Shown: positions 59,297-64,000 of the stretch, in pieces | How positions within the stretch are numbered: the first letter of the stretch is position 1 | Layout: each line of letters starts with the position of its first letter | Source: an uncultured Bacteroidales bacterium | Lineage (GTDB): Bacteria > Bacteroidota > Bacteroidia > Bacteroidales > UBA932 | DNA: 64,000 nucleotides | Direction: 5' to 3' | Assembly: GCA_946403855.1 (NCBI GenBank) | Contig: CAMJBH010000007.1 | Coordinates: 43,835 to 107,834, forward strand | Notes under the pieces: generated by a model | Told to the model about the DNA's origin: nothing | Database searches by the model: none | The model's input: the letters and a program-made list of their open reading frames with translations, nothing else | Position numbers and translations under genes: made by a program

Positions 59297-61348
59297 ATGA
59301 AACGAACACTGATTTTATCCATCCTGCTGCTCTGCACCACTCTGGCACAGGCACAGATCCAAATCACACGGGAAGATCGCGAGAGGGCGGAGGCCCTTGT
59401 GGAGCAAATGACCCTTGAAGAGAAGTGTGCCCTGATCACAGGTCAGGACGACGGCTTCCACACTGCTGCCATCGAGCGCCTCGGTATCCCGTCGGTGCGC
59501 ATGGCGGACGGTCCCCAGGGCGTGCGCAACAAAACTCACAGTACATATTATCCCTGTGGAATCAGCCTGGCCGCTTCGTTCAACCGTTCCATCGCCCACG
59601 GTGTGGGAACAGGTATAGGCTGGGACGCTTCGGCGCGCGGCGTGCGCATCATGCTGTGCCCCGGCGTGAATATCTATCGCTCACCTCTTTGCGGCCGCAA
59701 CTTTGAGTACTACGGAGAGGATCCTTACCTGGCATCAGAGACAGCCGTTCAGTACATTCGCGGCATCCAGGAGCAGAGGGTTATCGCCACCATCAAACAC
59801 TTTGCCCTGAACAACCAGGAGTTTGACCGCCACGGCACAGGTTCGGTCGCGGACGAAAGGACCATTAACGAGATTTATTTCCCCACCTTCCGCAAAGCGG
59901 TCGAACAGGCCCGAGTAGGAGCCGTCATGACCAGCTACAACCCTGTAAACGGAGTCCATGCCCCTGAGAACCAGTGGCTTCTGAACCAGCTGCGCGGCTG
60001 GGGCTACGACGGTATAGTCATGACCGACTGGACTTCTTCCTATACCACCCTCGGATGCCTCACAAGCAGTCTCGATCTCGAGATGCCCCAGGGCTATGTG
60101 CTTAACTATGAGGCGGTGAGCGAGCTTGTCAAGAACGGCACGGTGGAGGAATCGCTGGTGGATGAGAAGTGCTGCCGCATACTCCAGACTTTTGCCGCAT
60201 ACGGCCTGCTCGATCTTCCCATGAAGAACGAAAGCATTCCCGAGAACAACCCCGAATCGCGCGCCAAGGCATACGAGGCTGCGCTTGAGGGACCGGTGCT
60301 TCTCAAGAACGACGGCATCCTGCCCATCAAGGCCTCGAAGAAGAACAACATTGTGGTCCTTGGCCCCAATGCGGACATTATCCCTTACGGAGGCGGCTCC
60401 GGCCGTATGGACCCCATTGAGGGTACCACCACCACTCTCTGGCAGGGTATAGCCTCCCTCGGCAAGGGGTACAAAGCCAGCTTTATGGACTGGAAGAACA
60501 TCGACGAGGCCGCCATCCGCAAGGCCAGCGCCGTTATCGTTTCCGTCGGATTCAACCATGACACCGAGAAGGAAGGCGCCGACCGCACTTACTCCTTGCC
60601 CGCCGGACAGAATGAGCTCATTTCCAAAGTGGCGTCGCTCAATCCCAACGTGCTTGTCGTTGCCAACAGCGGCGGCGAGTTCGACGTCACACCTTGGATT
60701 GGCAACGTGAAAGGACTGCTGATGGCCTGGTACGCAGGCCAGGAAAGCGGCAGGGCCCTCGCGGCCATCATTTCCGGAGCTGTGTCACCTTCGGGCCGTC
60801 TGCCCTTCACTTTCTGGGGAACGGAAGACAAGAATCCGGCAGCCAAGTACTATCATGCTGTAGTTCCTGCAGTTAAGAAGCGCAGCAAGAACCGCGATCC
60901 GTACCCCAACGCCGAATACAAAGAGGGTATCTTCCTCGGATACAGGGGCGTTGAGCGTTTCGGCATCGAGCCTATGTATCCTTTCGGATATGGTTTGACC
61001 TACAGCGGCTTCGAGTATTCCGGAGGCAGCCTTGAGGTGCTTCCTTATGGCTACTGCGTCAAGTTTACAGTCAAGAATACCGGCAAGACGGCTGCTTCCG
61101 AAGTGGCCCAGGTCTATGTCTCCAAGGATAAATCCGCGGTGGCCCGTCCTTCCAGGGAACTCAAAGGCTACGAGAAGCTGTCGCTTGCTCCAGGTGAATC
61201 CAAGGAAGTAAGCATTCTCCTCACGACCGGTTCTTTCGCACGCTACAGCACTCCTCAGCATAACTGGGTTGTGGACAAGGGATCGTACAAAGTGATTGTC
61301 GGTTCTTCATCTGCTGATACCAAGATTGAACTCCCCGTGGAGTTATGA
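59297..61348 (+). CDS. glycoside hydrolase family 3 protein (beta-glucosidase-like)
   Basis: VRMADGPQGVR; TIKHFALNNQE; GIVMTDW; PFGYGLTYSGFEYS. Confidence 0.95.
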   Translation: MKRTLILSILLLCTTLAQAQIQITREDRERAEALVEQMTLEEKCALITGQDDGFHTAAIERLGIPSVRMADGPQGVRNKTHSTYYPCGISLAASFNRSIAHGVGTGIGWDASARGVRIMLCPGVNIYRSPLCGRNFEYYGEDPYLASETAVQYIRGIQEQRVIATIKHFALNNQEFDRHGTGSVADERTINEIYFPTFRKAVEQARVGAVMTSYNPVNGVHAPENQWLLNQLRGWGYDGIVMTDWTSSYTTLGCLTSSLDLEMPQGYVLNYEAVSELVKNGTVEESLVDEKCCRILQTFAAYGLLDLPMKNESIPENNPESRAKAYEAALEGPVLLKNDGILPIKASKKNNIVVLGPNADIIPYGGGSGRMDPIEGTTTTLWQGIASLGKGYKASFMDWKNIDEAAIRKASAVIVSVGFNHDTEKEGADRTYSLPAGQNELISKVASLNPNVLVVANSGGEFDVTPWIGNVKGLLMAWYAGQESGRALAAIISGAVSPSGRLPFTFWGTEDKNPAAKYYHAVVPAVKKRSKNRDPYPNAEYKEGIFLGYRGVERFGIEPMYPFGYGLTYSGFEYSGGSLEVLPYGYCVKFTVKNTGKTAASEVAQVYVSKDKSAVARPSRELKGYEKLSLAPGESKEVSILLTTGSFARYSTPQHNWVVDKGSYKVIVGSSSADTKIELPVEL

Positions 61349-63066
61349 GGCCTGCAACCAAATTGGCGCTGACAGCTGCGGCGGCTCTCCCTTTGGCGGC
61401 GGGCTGCCGCGAGCAGCGTCCTAACATAATCTTTTTCCTGATAGACGACAACGGCTGGACCGACAGCCAGGTGGCATACGGAGATGAGGTGTATCCTTAT
61501 AACTTAAGGTATGACACCCCCAACATGCTGCGCCTTTCGCAGAAAGGTGTAATCATGACCTCTGCTTATGCCTGTCCGCTGTCCACTCCCACGCGCACTG
61601 CCCTGATGAGCGGAATGCATGCCGCTCATGAGCGCATTACCACCTATGGTGCGTTGACCAAAGACACGCCCACGGACGCTGCAGGAGGCACGACCGGCAT
61701 CATCAATGACAATCCTGACGACCCGTTCGCCCGCAGCGACTGGAACTGGAACGGTATTCAGCCCTGCGAGGGCATCGATCACTCAGTGGCCGTGACTCCT
61801 CTGCCTGCGCTTCTGCGCGACGCCGGCTACCAGACCATCCATGTGGGCAAGGCTCACTGGGCTCCCGGAGGCACCCCTGGTGCATCGCCCTACAATATGG
61901 GCTTCAATGTCAATGTCGCCGGCTCCAACGCAGGCTATCCCCGCTCCCACCTTGGCGAGGACAACTACGGAAATACCAAGGAGTTGTGGCAGGGAAACGC
62001 AGTCATGAACCTCTCGGAATATTACGGTTCGCCGACTTTCCTCAGCGATGCCCTGACCCGTGAGGCCATCAAGACGCTGGAAGATCCCGTGCGCACCGGA
62101 CGTCCTTTCTTCTTGTACATGTCGCATTACGCAACGCACACGCCCATTCAGCCGGACGCTCGCTTCTATCAAAAGTACCGCGACCGCGGGATGGATGACG
62201 GGCAGGCCAAGTATGCCTCGATGTGCGAGAGCTGTGACGCCAGTCTGGGAGCCCTTATGGACTGGCTGGAAGCCAAGGGCGTGGCGGACAACACCGTCAT
62301 TATTCTTTATGCAGACAACGGCGGCCACAGCATCGACGCGCGCAAGGGTGGAGTGCCGCATACGCAGAATGCCCCTTTGCGTGAAGGGAAAGGCTCCTGC
62401 TACGAGGGAGGCATACGCGAGCCCCTGCTTGTGTATGTGCCCGGCAAGACCATAGGCGGCATGCGCATCAATACGCCCGTGGGTCCAGAAGATTTCTTCC
62501 CCACCATACTTGAGATGGCGGGAGTAGAGAGCTACAGCACAAAGCAGAAGGTTGACGGGCAGAGCTTCCTGAAATTGATTGCCGAGGGTTCCAAATTCGC
62601 TTCTTCGGCCCTCAAGCGAGGGGAGCTTCCCACGCAGAAGGATGCCAACCGTCTGGTGATTCCTGCCAGTATATCGGGGATGGACCCGATGCGCCCGATT
62701 ATATCGCACATGCCCCACCAATGGCGTATAGAGGATCAGCCGGACATCGACTTCATGAGTTCCGTGCGTTCAGGGGACTGGAAATTGATTTACCGTATGC
62801 ATAATATAATGGGCATGGAGTTCATACGCACAGGCGCATCCAAGGCGTACGCGGCTGCTCCCGGCGAAGCTGTTTCGTGCGGAGTGTTCGAGCTGTACAA
62901 TCTTGCCGACGACATTTCAGAGAGCCATGACTTGGCGGCGTCTGAGCCCGACAAGGTGGCGGCCCTGGCCAAGATGCTCGGCGGCAGGCTCAGGGAATGG
63001 GACGCCAACATGCCCGTGGTGCGCTCCACCGGCCGCAGGGTGCCTTGGCCGGACGAATTGCTCTAA
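61345..63066 (+). CDS. sulfatase, serine-type active site
   Basis: PNIIFFLIDDNGWTD; CPLSTPTRTALMSGMH; ATGA overlap with the GH3 gene. Confidence 0.94.
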   Translation: MRPATKLALTAAAALPLAAGCREQRPNIIFFLIDDNGWTDSQVAYGDEVYPYNLRYDTPNMLRLSQKGVIMTSAYACPLSTPTRTALMSGMHAAHERITTYGALTKDTPTDAAGGTTGIINDNPDDPFARSDWNWNGIQPCEGIDHSVAVTPLPALLRDAGYQTIHVGKAHWAPGGTPGASPYNMGFNVNVAGSNAGYPRSHLGEDNYGNTKELWQGNAVMNLSEYYGSPTFLSDALTREAIKTLEDPVRTGRPFFLYMSHYATHTPIQPDARFYQKYRDRGMDDGQAKYASMCESCDASLGALMDWLEAKGVADNTVIILYADNGGHSIDARKGGVPHTQNAPLREGKGSCYEGGIREPLLVYVPGKTIGGMRINTPVGPEDFFPTILEMAGVESYSTKQKVDGQSFLKLIAEGSKFASSALKRGELPTQKDANRLVIPASISGMDPMRPIISHMPHQWRIEDQPDIDFMSSVRSGDWKLIYRMHNIMGMEFIRTGASKAYAAAPGEAVSCGVFELYNLADDISESHDLAASEPDKVAALAKMLGGRLREWDANMPVVRSTGRRVPWPDELL

Positions 63067-63145
63067 GCTTCTTTTTACATATATAGGTATATGGCGGCCG
63101 TTTTGGTGCCGCCATTATTTTTTTTCGAAAAAAAAGCAGAAAAAA

Positions 63146-63176
63146 TTTGGTGGGTAAAAAAAAATGTGTACCTTTG
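63146..63176 (+). promoter_or_regulatory. promoter directly upstream of the 23S rRNA gene
   Basis: TTTG (63146-63149), N19, TACCTTTG (63169-63176): full Bacteroidota consensus. Confidence 0.8.
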
Positions 63177-63368
63177 CATCCCCTTCGGAAACGGAGGGAA
63201 ACAAAACAAAAAGTTCATTGACAATACTGAGAGAGATAACGAGGTAAAAGAGATTAATAGTCTGTAATAAATCGAAGTTTTTTCGAGTTGTTAGGGCTAC
63301 AATTTCAAAGGCAAACGAGTAAAACACGAGACGTTTAAGAAATTAAGTCGTCGCGTGATTCACAAGAA

Positions 63369-64000
<632 letters not shown>

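Noticed and set aside
63180-63360. Possible tRNA or 16S 3' end upstream of the 23S gene
   Set aside because: No cloverleaf with a T-loop GTTCRA pattern in the right context and no anti-Shine-Dalgarno end was found in the gap.

Overview
This 64 kb window is a Bacteroidota chromosome segment, probably gut Bacteroidales. The evidence is SusC/SusD genes, TAnnTTTG/TTTG promoters, and divergent operons that follow each other closely. Left part (0-10 kb): aldehyde dehydrogenase, a LytS/LytTR two-component locus with two paralogous barrel-like exported proteins and a lipoprotein, rimM-rpsP, a VapBC pair, pgk and a methyltransferase. Middle-left (10.5-31 kb): a large minus-strand carbohydrate/secretion locus with a SusC carrying a C-terminal OmpA domain, SusD, a BACON lipoprotein, three paralogous ComEC-like metallo-beta-lactamase-fold lipoproteins, a FAD oxidoreductase, a GH27-type alpha-galactosidase, a glycosidase-like protein and a sulfatase, followed by a RAYT-type transposase flanked by REP-like palindromes. 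Right part: housekeeping genes (araD, yifB, tsaE, a truncated S10 ribosomal operon, nadE, hemW, lepA, split transketolase), more sulfatases, GH78, GH3, and the 5' part of a 23S rRNA gene with its own promoter and no 16S upstream. The most striking unexplained structure is at 1.6-6.8 kb. Three promoters share a 21-bp-period direct repeat at fixed spacing to the promoter elements, next to a LytTR regulator. They are interleaved with partial copies of rimM and a 52-bp hairpin minisatellite. All calls come from reading sequence and the supplied ORF translations. No database search was run.
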